A DNA stretch of 64,000 nucleotides from G963668605 sp963793625. GTDB taxonomy: Bacteria > Acidobacteriota > Terriglobia > Bryobacterales > Bryobacteraceae. Location of the stretch: assembly GCA_963793625.1 (NCBI GenBank), contig CAWCAT010000028.1, positions 108,081-172,080 on the forward strand. The letters run 5' to 3'. Below the pieces are notes generated by a model. The model made no database searches. It was given only the letters and a program-made list of their open reading frames with translations, and was not told where the DNA came from. Of this stretch, positions 34,905 through 43,482 are shown piece by piece; within the stretch, counting starts at the first letter, position 1; every line of letters begins with the position of its first letter. Made by a program: the position numbers and the translations under genes.

Positions 34905-36695
34905 ATGACTTCTGGCAGTACGGACCTGGCTCCGATGAGGCTGGTGGACGCACTACGAATACTGAAGAGCGCCCCGCATACTGGACGCACGCACAAGATC
35001 GAACTCGTATGCGGATTCACCCCGCTTCACCTTGAAACTTTTCTGGCGGCTCACAGTTTGGAAGCCGTACCGGCCGGGGAGCGCATAAGCATCGAGACCG
35101 GAACGTTCGGCGACATTCTTACGAATCTGCACCGCATTGAAAACAGTTCGTCAAGTGCGGCTGCCGTGGTGATCGAGTGGAGCGATCTCGATCCACGGCT
35201 CGGTCTGCGCACTCTGGGCGGATGGGGATTGAGGAACTTGGACGACATTCTGGAATGCGCACGGAAGAGACTGCATGCGATTCAAACCGCATTGAAGCGC
35301 ATCACTGGAGGCCTGTCGCTTGTAGTATCCTTTCCCACACTCGCACTTCCTCCAGTCGCCAATCAGCCGGGAACGGAATCGGGCGTCTTTGACCTTGCTC
35401 TCCGCGAGTTGGTTGCCCGATGTGCGATGGAACTGGCCGGCAGACCAGAAGTTCGCATTTTGAATTCCAGTCAACTCGACCGTCTTTCCCCGCCGGCTTG
35501 GCGGCGCGATCCTGGTGCCGACTTGATCTCCGGCTTTCCCTATAGCGGCACACATGCGGCAATCCTGGCTTCGATGTTAGCTGCGCTGCTTTTTCCGCCC
35601 CCTCCCATGAAGGGACTAATCACAGATTTAGACGGCACTCTCTGGAAGGGTCTTGTCGGCGAGATAGGCCCTGCGGAGGTCTCGTGGGATCTGGAGCATG
35701 GATCGCAAATTCATGGTCTGTATCAACAGTTGTTGGACGCGCTCGCATGCCAGGGAGTCTTGCTGGCGATCGCCAGCAAGAATGAACTTGAGACGGTGAA
35801 TGCGGCCTTGAGCAGGCCCGGACTGCTGGTGGGAATGGACCACTTCCACCCGATCGAGGCTCACTGGAAACCGAAATCGCAGTCTGTCTCGCGCATCCTC
35901 AGGGCGTGGGGCATCGCTGCAGATTGCGTTGTGTTCATTGACGATAGCCCGACGGAGTTGGCAGAGGTTAAAGCAGTGCACCCTGAACTTGAGTGCATTC
36001 TCTTTCCGGGCCATAATCCGCCTGCGGCTTACTGTTTTCTGGAACGGATCAGAGACCTTTTTGGAAAGTCTTTCCTCACTGAAGAGGATCACCTGCGCCA
36101 GCAAAGCCTGCGAACAGCAACAGAGGCTGGCTGGTCCCGGGAGTCAGCGGCTCAGCAAACTGAAAGCTTTCTGGAAGAGGCCAGAAGTGAGCTGACCTTC
36201 AGCTATCGAAAGCAACCCGACGATCGGCGTCCGTTAGAACTCGTAAATAAGACAAACCAGTTCAACCTGAACGGTGTCAGGGTTGCACCATCTGAGTGGG
36301 TTAAACGCCTGGGCGATTCCCGTTACATTCTCCAGGTGGCGCGCTACGCCGACAAGTTTGGGGAGCTAGGCAGAATCTCAGTACTCACCGGGATGCTGAG
36401 TGCAGAAACGATCCTAATCGATACATGGGTTCTCAGCTGCCGGGCATTCAATCGCCGCATAGAAGACGAATGCCTGCGGCAGTTGTTTGAGCTGTTTGAT
36501 ATATCCAGCATTAGTTTTCTATTTCGTGAGACTGCTAAGAACACGCCGATCCGAAGCTTTCTGGGGAAGTACGTTGGTGAGCCGCTTCCTTCTCAAGTCG
36601 AGTTGTCGCGCGAGAGATTCTTCGAAAAAACACCAAGGCTGTACCACAAAGTGAACAGCATAGAACAGGCCGTTGCCGACGGAGAGTACGCATGA
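34905..36695 (+). CDS. FkbH-like HAD-IIIC protein with C-terminal GNAT domain
   Basis: The 596-residue protein has an N-terminal region of about 230 residues with an SGNH/BF1531-like layout. The HAD-IIIC domain follows, starting LITDLDGTLWKGLVGEIG (Asp pair near 241-243) and ending FIDDSPTELAEVK. The C-terminal GNAT-like part carries the family signature NKTNQFNLNGVRV near 447. FkbH-type enzymes dephosphorylate 1,3-bisphosphoglycerate and load the glyceryl unit onto an acyl carrier protein; others make different acyl-ACPs. The dedicated ACP and GNAT genes at 19.5-20.9 kb are likely partners. GAAGGTGA precedes the ATG. The next gene overlaps by ATGA. Confidence 0.88.
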   Translation: MTSGSTDLAPMRLVDALRILKSAPHTGRTHKIELVCGFTPLHLETFLAAHSLEAVPAGERISIETGTFGDILTNLHRIENSSSSAAAVVIEWSDLDPRLGLRTLGGWGLRNLDDILECARKRLHAIQTALKRITGGLSLVVSFPTLALPPVANQPGTESGVFDLALRELVARCAMELAGRPEVRILNSSQLDRLSPPAWRRDPGADLISGFPYSGTHAAILASMLAALLFPPPPMKGLITDLDGTLWKGLVGEIGPAEVSWDLEHGSQIHGLYQQLLDALACQGVLLAIASKNELETVNAALSRPGLLVGMDHFHPIEAHWKPKSQSVSRILRAWGIAADCVVFIDDSPTELAEVKAVHPELECILFPGHNPPAAYCFLERIRDLFGKSFLTEEDHLRQQSLRTATEAGWSRESAAQQTESFLEEARSELTFSYRKQPDDRRPLELVNKTNQFNLNGVRVAPSEWVKRLGDSRYILQVARYADKFGELGRISVLTGMLSAETILIDTWVLSCRAFNRRIEDECLRQLFELFDISSISFLFRETAKNTPIRSFLGKYVGEPLPSQVELSRERFFEKTPRLYHKVNSIEQAVADGEYA

Positions 36696-37558
36696 GACTC
36701 TCGATTTCGTTCGACTACGATTCTCCGGCAGGCTACCGGGAATCTTTTAAGTTGAAGGAGATTGCGGCCGATTCGGATTACCGCGGCGCCGATGCACTCA
36801 TCGAGGTCCTTGCAGCACATCGTGCGCTCGCGACGTTTGGTGTTGTTGGACAGGCTGCTTTGGAGGGCACTCCGCCTGACCACTGCCCCGAGCAGATTCG
36901 GGCGCTACATCGGGCCGGACATGAGATCGCATCGCACTCTCTGCATCATCGCTATCTGCCCTCAATGAGTGACGCCGAATTGCTTGACGATCTACGCGGC
37001 AGTCGGGACGTGCTGGAGACCTGTATTCAAGCGCCGGTGCGTGGGTTCATTCCGCCATTTAACCGCCCCATGCACTTTCCATCGCGCGGAGCCGTCAGCT
37101 TTTCAGAAGTGTTTGGGATGCATGGCCGCGGGCGCGGGCGGCAGAGTATTTCGTCCCTTTTGAAGGCTCTTTCAACGGCTGGATACGGTTGGTCGCGTGT
37201 GAGCTTTGTGAACAAGCTCAGCTACGCTCTGGAGCGTCTGCAGCTCGCGTCCGCCGCTCTTCCAGAGCAGCCGTTTCTCTTTCACAACGTAATAGCGATT
37301 CCGTTGCACAGCACTGGCTTCAGCGACGCCACTCGGGCACTCGTGAAGCGCTATCTGGACTCCGACCTTACGCTTGCGATTTATGGACATCCAAACCAGG
37401 CGCTCACGAGCAACGAGCAGAGTGCAGCTTGTCTGGATGAGTTTTTACACACCTTTGCAGCAGATCGCAAATCCGGGAAGCTGCAACTCGAAACCATGAC
37501 GCAGGTCGAACTGAGAACCCGGCAAAGCACGACTTCCAGAGCTTTGCAGTACGCCTGA
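36692..37558 (+). CDS. Polysaccharide deacetylase (second copy)
   Basis: The 288-residue NodB-type protein has LSISFDYDSPAG (metal-binding Asp region), ALATFGVVGQAAL, HEIASHSLHHRYLPSMS with the HxxxxH metal ligands, and RGFIPPFNRPM. It lacks a signal peptide and so acts in the cytoplasm. It is more compact than the 20,880 deacetylase, lacks its insertion, and is only distantly similar. Two deacetylases in one locus suggest that at least two sugars or intermediates lose an acyl group. It is coupled to the FkbH-like gene, so the acylated sugar may be its substrate or the site freed for acylation. Confidence 0.82.
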   Translation: MRLSISFDYDSPAGYRESFKLKEIAADSDYRGADALIEVLAAHRALATFGVVGQAALEGTPPDHCPEQIRALHRAGHEIASHSLHHRYLPSMSDAELLDDLRGSRDVLETCIQAPVRGFIPPFNRPMHFPSRGAVSFSEVFGMHGRGRGRQSISSLLKALSTAGYGWSRVSFVNKLSYALERLQLASAALPEQPFLFHNVIAIPLHSTGFSDATRALVKRYLDSDLTLAIYGHPNQALTSNEQSAACLDEFLHTFAADRKSGKLQLETMTQVELRTRQSTTSRALQYA

Positions 37559-37600
37559 CGATCGCCAGATTGCATTCGGATTTTATCAGCTAGAGGCAAC

Positions 37601-39025
37601 ATGGACAGCAGAGTTCTCGCCCTCTATCACCATATGCCGCCAATGGCACGTACGCTTGCGGCGAGCGCGCAGGGATGGCTGCTCAACCGAAGCCGCTACG
37701 GCCCGGAAACAGAGCAACTGGTTGCCCAGGCTTTTGAACATGAGCGCTGGACTGTCCGGCAGCGCCAGAGATGGCAGGAAGAACGCCTCGCGTACGTCCT
37801 GCATAGGGCCGCGACACAAGTGCCCTATTATCGCGAATACTGGGCGGCACGTCGCAAAAAAGGGGACCGCACGTCATGGGAGTATCTCGACAACTGGCCC
37901 ATTCTCGAGAAACTCCCGTTACGTGAGAACCCGCGAGCCTTCGTCGCCGATGACTGCAATGTCCGCCACATGGTGCCGGAATCAAGCAGCGGAACATCGG
38001 GCACGCCACTCACGTTATGGCGGAGTCCGGCTACCGTGCGTGCGTGGTACGCACTTTTTGAAGCGCGTGCGCGCCGTTGGTACGGCGTGTCGAGGCGTCA
38101 TCCGTGGGCAATTCTGGGTGGCAGATTGGTGGCGCCTGTTGCACAGAGCAAACCACCTTTCTGGGTTTGGAATGCTCCGCTCCGGCAGTTGTACATGTCG
38201 TCATACCACCTCTCCGCAGAATTCATTCCGTCGTATCTTGAGGCACTCAAGAAGCACCGCATTGATTATCTTCTTGGCTATTCTTCTTCCCTGGAAGCGC
38301 TGGCGAAGTGCGCATTGGAAGAGGGTTTCAGCGACTTCCGTCCCGCGGTCTCAATCACCAACGCGGAGCCGCTCTCACTCAGGCAACGCCAGACCATCGA
38401 ACGCGCGTTTCACTGTCCTGTGAGAGAGACGTATGGCATGGCTGAAATTGTGGCCGCAGCCAGTGAGTGCCGCAAGGGAGTGATGCACCTGTGGCCAGAG
38501 GTCGGCTGGATTGAGGTGCTTGAAAACGGCAGGCCCGCAGCTTCGGGCGAGTTGATCTGCACCGGACTGCTGAACGCGGACATGCCTCTGATTCGCTATC
38601 GCATCGGAGACCGGGCGACGGTCGCAGCCAATAACGGCGTATGCGCCTGTGGTCGAACACTGCCCTCGCTGGTATGCATTGAGGGACGGGAAGACGATAT
38701 GCTTTGGACACAGGACGGACGCCGCATCGGCCGCCTGGACACGGTGTTCAAAGACAGTCTTCCGATTCAAGAGGCGCAGATTATACAGGAGGCGCTTAAC
38801 GTGATTCGAGTGCGAGTAGTGCCCGCAAAGAATTTCAATGCGGCTACAGCTTCGGAGATCGAGCAACTCGTTAAGAACTTCATCGGCCCGGTGCAGGTGG
38901 TGCTCGAGAGCGTGGAGCAAATCCCTCGTGGCGCAAACGGCAAGTTCCGCGCTGTGATCTGCAACTTGCCCCCGGCAGATCGGCCCGTTCAAGGCACTTT
39001 TGTCGCCATCAATGGAGGCCTATGA
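37601..39025 (+). CDS. CapK/phenylacetate-CoA-ligase-like adenylate-forming protein
   Basis: The 474-residue protein belongs to the PaaK/CapK branch of adenylate-forming enzymes. It has the phosphate loop SSSGTSGTPLTLWRS near 128, RETYGMAEIVAAASECRKG near 280, and a C-terminal domain containing YRIGDRATVAANNGVCACGR and IEGREDDMLWTQDGRRIGRL. CapK-like proteins are frequent in capsule loci and are thought to activate small carboxylic acids for attachment to the glycan; the acid here is unknown. With the ACP, GNAT and FkbH genes it adds to an acyl-decoration module. The gene ends with ATGA over the next start. Confidence 0.85.
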   Translation: MDSRVLALYHHMPPMARTLAASAQGWLLNRSRYGPETEQLVAQAFEHERWTVRQRQRWQEERLAYVLHRAATQVPYYREYWAARRKKGDRTSWEYLDNWPILEKLPLRENPRAFVADDCNVRHMVPESSSGTSGTPLTLWRSPATVRAWYALFEARARRWYGVSRRHPWAILGGRLVAPVAQSKPPFWVWNAPLRQLYMSSYHLSAEFIPSYLEALKKHRIDYLLGYSSSLEALAKCALEEGFSDFRPAVSITNAEPLSLRQRQTIERAFHCPVRETYGMAEIVAAASECRKGVMHLWPEVGWIEVLENGRPAASGELICTGLLNADMPLIRYRIGDRATVAANNGVCACGRTLPSLVCIEGREDDMLWTQDGRRIGRLDTVFKDSLPIQEAQIIQEALNVIRVRVVPAKNFNAATASEIEQLVKNFIGPVQVVLESVEQIPRGANGKFRAVICNLPPADRPVQGTFVAINGGL

Positions 39026-40089
39026 AAACTCAGTCCCTGCGAGTCTCGATCATCGTGCCATGCCGGAATGAGCGACACAGTATCGGTAAGTTGATGGAGG
39101 CGATACTTGCGCAGGACATGAGTGGCATGGATTGGGAAGTGATCATTGCTGACGGCATGAGTGACGATGGCACTCGGGAACAAATAGAACAATATCAAGA
39201 ACGCAGTGAGAGGATTCGGATGATTGATAATCCGCAACGGATCGTATCTACGGGCCTGAACTCGGCGATACAACAATGCCGCGGGGATGTCATTTTGCGG
39301 ATGGACGCGCACACGGATTACGCTCGTGATTACGTGTGGCGCTGCGTGCGCGTGTTGCTGAGTACCGGGGCCGGAAACGTCGGCGGACCTGCACGAGTGC
39401 GCGCAGCAGGGTTTTGGGGACGCGCCATCGCCGCGGCCTATCAATCACCCTTTGCATGCGGCGGGGCCAAGTTTCACGACCCGACGTTTAAGGGCTATGT
39501 TAACACGGTGCCGTATGGCTGCTGGAAACGCTCCACACTGGAGACCCTCGGGGGGTTTGATCCAGCGCTAGTTCGAAACCAGGATGATGAATTGAATTTT
39601 CGTTTGAGACGCGCGGGCTGGACAATCTGGCAATCGCCTGACATTGTCTCCTGGTACACGCCCAGAGCGCGGTTAAGGAGCCTGTTCCGGCAGTATTTTC
39701 AATACGGCTTTTGGAAGGTGGCTGTCATTCGAAAGAACGGGAGGCCGGCGGCTTTGCGCCATCTGGTTCCGGTGTTGTGGGTACTCGCAAACATAGTATT
39801 ACTGCTGGGCATTGGTATTTCAGCGCTGCTGGAGTTGAAATTGTTTCTGGCCTTGGCGGGCGTTGGCTGGATGCTGATGACGCTGGCATACTTCGCCGCG
39901 AGTGTTTTCGCAGCAGTGCAGGCTGCTCAAAAGCACGGCTGGAGCTTGATGCTGGTATTACCGCTGGTCTTTGCGGTATATCACTTTTCGTACGGGCTGG
40001 GATTTTTGTTGGGGCTGATCTACACGTTGCCGGCCGGCGAGAGTGAAACTCCTGCACCCGGAAAAGTCTTCACCGAGATCTCGCGATAA
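39022..40089 (+). CDS. GT2 glycosyltransferase with C-terminal membrane helices
   Basis: The 355-residue protein resembles ExoA/succinoglycan-type GT2 enzymes. It has RVSIIVPCRNERHSIGKLME, IIADGMSDDGTREQIEQY with the metal-binding DGMSDDG, VILRMDAHTDYA, and FDPALVRNQDDELNFRLRRA. Three hydrophobic segments (about 250-320) anchor it to the inner membrane. It is the last gene of the polysaccharide locus. The stop is followed by the strong hairpin at 40,100-40,134 and the convergent secreted protein. Confidence 0.88.
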   Translation: MKTQSLRVSIIVPCRNERHSIGKLMEAILAQDMSGMDWEVIIADGMSDDGTREQIEQYQERSERIRMIDNPQRIVSTGLNSAIQQCRGDVILRMDAHTDYARDYVWRCVRVLLSTGAGNVGGPARVRAAGFWGRAIAAAYQSPFACGGAKFHDPTFKGYVNTVPYGCWKRSTLETLGGFDPALVRNQDDELNFRLRRAGWTIWQSPDIVSWYTPRARLRSLFRQYFQYGFWKVAVIRKNGRPAALRHLVPVLWVLANIVLLLGIGISALLELKLFLALAGVGWMLMTLAYFAASVFAAVQAAQKHGWSLMLVLPLVFAVYHFSYGLGFLLGLIYTLPAGESETPAPGKVFTEISR

Positions 40090-40099
40090 AAGCGAAAAA

Positions 40100-40134
40100 T
40101 GGCCTGGCTGCCCTTAGATGTGGCAGCCAGGCCA
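40100..40134 (-). terminator. Rho-independent terminator between convergent genes
   Basis: TGGCCTGGCTGCC (40,100-40,112) and its exact complement at 40,122-40,134 form a perfect 13-bp stem with a 9-base loop. On the minus strand the hairpin is followed by TTTTTCGCTTTT, a good terminator for the 40,145-43,045 gene. In the plus direction no T-run follows, but the stem can still act as a weaker stop for the polysaccharide locus. Confidence 0.8.
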
Positions 40135-40144
40135 ATGTCACTTC

Positions 40145-43045
40145 CTATTTTGGAAGAAGAACGAAGACACCATACTGCGGTGCCGTGTGGGGAGGATTAT
40201 AGGGAACGCTTCCGTTTGCCGGGGCAACGGTTAACCCCGTCATGGGAATGTTAACCGTTCCGCCGGAATACGTCCCTCTTAGGACAACCGGGCCGTAGAA
40301 ATTCTGTGCGTCGCGGATCTCAAAGTTTGTGCCAACGGCAATCGCCTGAGAGATGTCCACTGCGACAGAACTGCGCTGGTCCCAGTTGTAGATCGAGATG
40401 TTCGCACGACCTGGTTCGTATCTGTTGGGACGAACCGCCACCCAAACGCCGGTGGGGGCGCCGGGGTTGTTCGTGCTGGAAGCATCGAAGCGGGTAGTAG
40501 ATTTCCAACCGTTGAAGTCCAGTCCTGAACCGTTGAAGTTGAACCTTCCCGCGCCATAGTAGGTGTTGCGATCGACTGTGTAGTTCGACGTGCTGGCGCC
40601 GTCGGTAGCCATCAGGATGTTCGTCGCACCTCTGGAATACACTCTGTTCCCGGTGAAGTTCACAGAGCTCCAGGCATAAATATCAACGGCATCGTAGCCA
40701 CCCATGAAATAGTTACCGGTCGCCACGACATCGCGATTGCCTTTGCTCCAAAGGAACCCAAGCGAGTTGTACCCGTTGTTCGCTTCAGGGGTGTTGAAGA
40801 AGTAGTTGTCCTTCACACTTATCCCCTGAGAGCCACCAATGCCCCCTGCCACAAGCAGGTTGTTTGCTCGCTCCGTAGCGCTGGCGAGCAGGCCGTTGTT
40901 GAACGCCATGTTGCCCTGGATGTCGAAGTTCCGGACGTATGAATTGTCTCCGGAACCATAGACCTGCATACCCAGTGCAAACTGGTTGAACATGATGTTG
41001 TCGTAAATCTTCTTCAAGCCGGTGTCGTTTTGGATGTAGATGGCGTGGCCGTGTCCGCGATCGGTCGCCATAAATCCGTTGTTGTAGATCACGTTACCGT
41101 AGGCTTCACTATTCAGGGCTTCCGTCCAGGAACTGATGCCCTGGCGGGTGTCGTGAATAATGTTGTTGATGAAGCGCGAACCCGGTGCCCAGGTGTCGAT
41201 TGCGTTGAGAATATAGGAATTCCCATATCCCGGAGGGCCACTCGCTTCGCCCGTACGATCCGTAATGGAACTTGCGAATTCGAGACCCCAGAACCAAACA
41301 TAGGCACCCATCGAGGGCTGCGGATTCTTATCGCAGCAACCGACCTGGAGCCAACCGTTGATTGTGGAGCGCTCACCAGGGTACTGCCGAACAATGATCG
41401 GGGAACTCGAAGTGCCGACCAGTTTGCTCTGGAAGATTGTCCGTCCGGAACCATAAGTTCCGCCGCGGACCCAGATCGTGTCGCCAGGCCTCACAGCACT
41501 GGGGTGATTGAGCGCGGTCTGCAGGTCCCATGGACGGGAAATGCTACCGTCACCACTGCCCGAACCACTCGTTGACGTATAGAAGGAGTTTCCGGATGTC
41601 GGAGGAGGTGGAGGCGGTGCCGTTGGCGCACTGATCGTCACACTGACATTTACACGGTTCGGAGAATTCGTCGCACCAGTAGCAGCCACATTGACGACGT
41701 CGGTGTAGGTGCCGGCGGGCAGCCCAGCCGTGTTCACGCTAACGCTCACGTTGGCAGTGCCGCTACCCGAGTTTTGCGAAAGCGAAAGCCACGATTGAGT
41801 CTTTGCCAGAGTCCAGCTCAGCGTACCGCCGCCACCATTGCTGATGGCGAATGATTGAGCGCTGGGGCTGGAACTGCCGGCGACGCCCGAATACGAAAGG
41901 CTGAGAGGCGAGACCTGAAGTACGGGAGACGCAGCCGGAGGCGGGGCGGTCCCTGTGTCGCGCAGACTCTCCGCCGGTCCATTGCCGCTGGGAACGTAAT
42001 TTGCATCTGTGGTGAGGTAGATTTTGTCGAAGCGGAAACCATCCTCGCGCATCCACGCATGAATCGTGTGGACACCTGATTTGGTGATGGGTATCGTCGC
42101 ACGCCGGATTTTGTCCATTGAATAACTGGTCCAGCCCCAAGCCGACGGATTGAGCGGAAACTCGGAAATTGTCTCGCCGCTAGCTACTGCAGCGCCGTCG
42201 AGTCCCACGTGGACCGAATCGTCCGAATCGGTGGCCCCGTACCCGCGGATCCAAACGTAGTACGTACCCGGGGTTGAAATCTTAACGGGAAATTTGATCT
42301 CCGGCGCAACGCCGACGTAGCCGGTGGATTGGTTGACACCGGAATTTGGGCTGGCTAGCAGGAAGCCCTTACCGGAATAGTTGGCCAAGTCTTTAGACTC
42401 GAGCCATGAAGCTGCCCGCTGGACGAAGGTGCCACTTTCGGCTTCCATCGAGACCGCTCCGCCCGTTTCCAGAAAAGCGCCCGTACCGGCCACGGTCGTG
42501 TCGGGTTTAATTCGGATCGCGTTAACAAGACCCCGCTTTACGATACCCGTAAAATCCATTTTCAGGACGCCGCCGCTGACCGTAACGGGAATAACTTTGT
42601 CGTAGGCCTTCCTGGCCCCACCCGCAGCTGCAACGATGTCGAAATTGGCAAGGGTCTTTACACCATTGATGGTCACATCGAACACGCGCTGTCCAACACT
42701 TTTGTATTCGATCTCAGCAAACTTGAGGGTGAGCTGGTAGGCGCCATTCGGCAAAGGAATTGAGTAGGAGAAATCGTAGTAGAGGTTGTACCTGCCTGAG
42801 CGGTACAACTGAACGTCAGATGTATTGGAAATTACGTCGCTTGTATAAAGCAGCGCTCCACCCACGAAGTTGGCGTCTCCCGACCAGGCCGTCCCGTCGG
42901 AACCCACCAAACTCGGTCCGCCGCAGTTGATGTTGAGAGTCTGGGCCGAAAGAACTGACCCTAAAGCTAAAGCACTGAACAAGACTGAAAGAGCTAGGAC
43001 GCGGTGAACACACTCTTTCCCGCGTCTAATAACGTCGAAAGCCAT
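40145..43045 (-). CDS. Large secreted malectin/BACON/beta-helix protein
   Basis: The 966-residue protein starts at ATG 43045 (GGAGATACAAGG upstream); an in-frame ATG at 43159 would put 38 residues before the signal peptide (VHRVLALSVLFSALALGSVL). In order it has a malectin-type domain (about 35-185; LNINCGGPSLVGSDGTAW), a carbohydrate-binding-like beta domain (about 195-350; MEAESGTFVQRAASW), and a BACON domain (about 375-470; SFAISNGGGGTLSWTLAKTQ). A Pro/Thr linker then leads to a right-handed beta-helix of about 460 residues (FYTSTSGSGSGDGSISRPWD). The last part is paralogous to the 32,337 protein. Three possible glycan-binding modules suggest it holds or processes extracellular polysaccharide, perhaps that made next door. 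The catalytic state is unknown. Confidence 0.78.
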   Translation of the reverse strand: MAFDVIRRGKECVHRVLALSVLFSALALGSVLSAQTLNINCGGPSLVGSDGTAWSGDANFVGGALLYTSDVISNTSDVQLYRSGRYNLYYDFSYSIPLPNGAYQLTLKFAEIEYKSVGQRVFDVTINGVKTLANFDIVAAAGGARKAYDKVIPVTVSGGVLKMDFTGIVKRGLVNAIRIKPDTTVAGTGAFLETGGAVSMEAESGTFVQRAASWLESKDLANYSGKGFLLASPNSGVNQSTGYVGVAPEIKFPVKISTPGTYYVWIRGYGATDSDDSVHVGLDGAAVASGETISEFPLNPSAWGWTSYSMDKIRRATIPITKSGVHTIHAWMREDGFRFDKIYLTTDANYVPSGNGPAESLRDTGTAPPPAASPVLQVSPLSLSYSGVAGSSSPSAQSFAISNGGGGTLSWTLAKTQSWLSLSQNSGSGTANVSVSVNTAGLPAGTYTDVVNVAATGATNSPNRVNVSVTISAPTAPPPPPPTSGNSFYTSTSGSGSGDGSISRPWDLQTALNHPSAVRPGDTIWVRGGTYGSGRTIFQSKLVGTSSSPIIVRQYPGERSTINGWLQVGCCDKNPQPSMGAYVWFWGLEFASSITDRTGEASGPPGYGNSYILNAIDTWAPGSRFINNIIHDTRQGISSWTEALNSEAYGNVIYNNGFMATDRGHGHAIYIQNDTGLKKIYDNIMFNQFALGMQVYGSGDNSYVRNFDIQGNMAFNNGLLASATERANNLLVAGGIGGSQGISVKDNYFFNTPEANNGYNSLGFLWSKGNRDVVATGNYFMGGYDAVDIYAWSSVNFTGNRVYSRGATNILMATDGASTSNYTVDRNTYYGAGRFNFNGSGLDFNGWKSTTRFDASSTNNPGAPTGVWVAVRPNRYEPGRANISIYNWDQRSSVAVDISQAIAVGTNFEIRDAQNFYGPVVLRGTYSGGTVNIPMTGLTVAPANGSVPYNPPHTAPQYGVFVLLPK

Positions 43046-43482
43046 CCTTGTATCTCCATTTGTTTCATTTGAGGATGTTAGTGTGCTTCGGTTAGCAATC
43101 TCGTATGTTTCAACATTAAGTACGTTTGTATTCGAAACGCGAATACACGTGTCAAACACTCAGATAACAGGTTAGTAACGCTCGGAATTGCGGGTAACTC
43201 CGGGGAACTTAACTATTGGCCGTAAGCAGTTTCAACCTTATCACTGGTTTACTCGGAACCGCAATAGCTTGTACCGAAGAAAGTAGCGGCGTCTATTAGA
43301 AGCCATAGCCGAATCCTACATACCATTTCATGTAGGTTCTTTAATTACAGGATCTTACCTTCAGCCTGGTCTCCCAATATTTTTCAGGCTAATTTTTTTG
43401 CTGGCGTATCCAGAGGACTTAGTCTTAATAGTTTACTATTGTCGCTCACTTCGCATTTTCAAGAACATGGAGGAAAGGACAC
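43046..43482. other. Divergent intergenic region with leader-like stem-loops
   Basis: About 440 bases separate the secreted beta-helix protein from the dehydrogenase gene. No coding sequence is convincing. The plus-strand side holds a 7-bp stem (CCTACAT 43,315-43,321 with ATGTAGG 43,330-43,336) and a terminator-like hairpin at 43,363-43,397, then AT-rich DNA and a good ribosome site (ATGGAGGAAAGGAC) before ATG 43,483. Confidence 0.45.
43363..43397 (+). terminator. Possible leader terminator (attenuator) before the dehydrogenase
   Basis: AGCCTG (43,363-43,368) pairs with CAGGCT (43,385-43,390) and is followed by AATTTTTTT. The stem is only 6 bp with a 16-base loop, but the T-tract is clear. 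Lying 85 bases before the ATG and after another stem-loop, it fits a leader attenuator more than an end-of-gene terminator. No known riboswitch core was recognised. Confidence 0.4.

Noticed and set aside
30059..40089. Possible CRISPR array or tandem DNA repeats
   Set aside because: No regularly spaced direct repeats were seen; similarities are at protein level between the beta-helix paralogues only.
41030..41575. A 181-codon plus-strand frame inside the beta-helix protein gene
   Set aside because: The minus-strand protein is clear through this region; the plus frame is antisense to its repeats.
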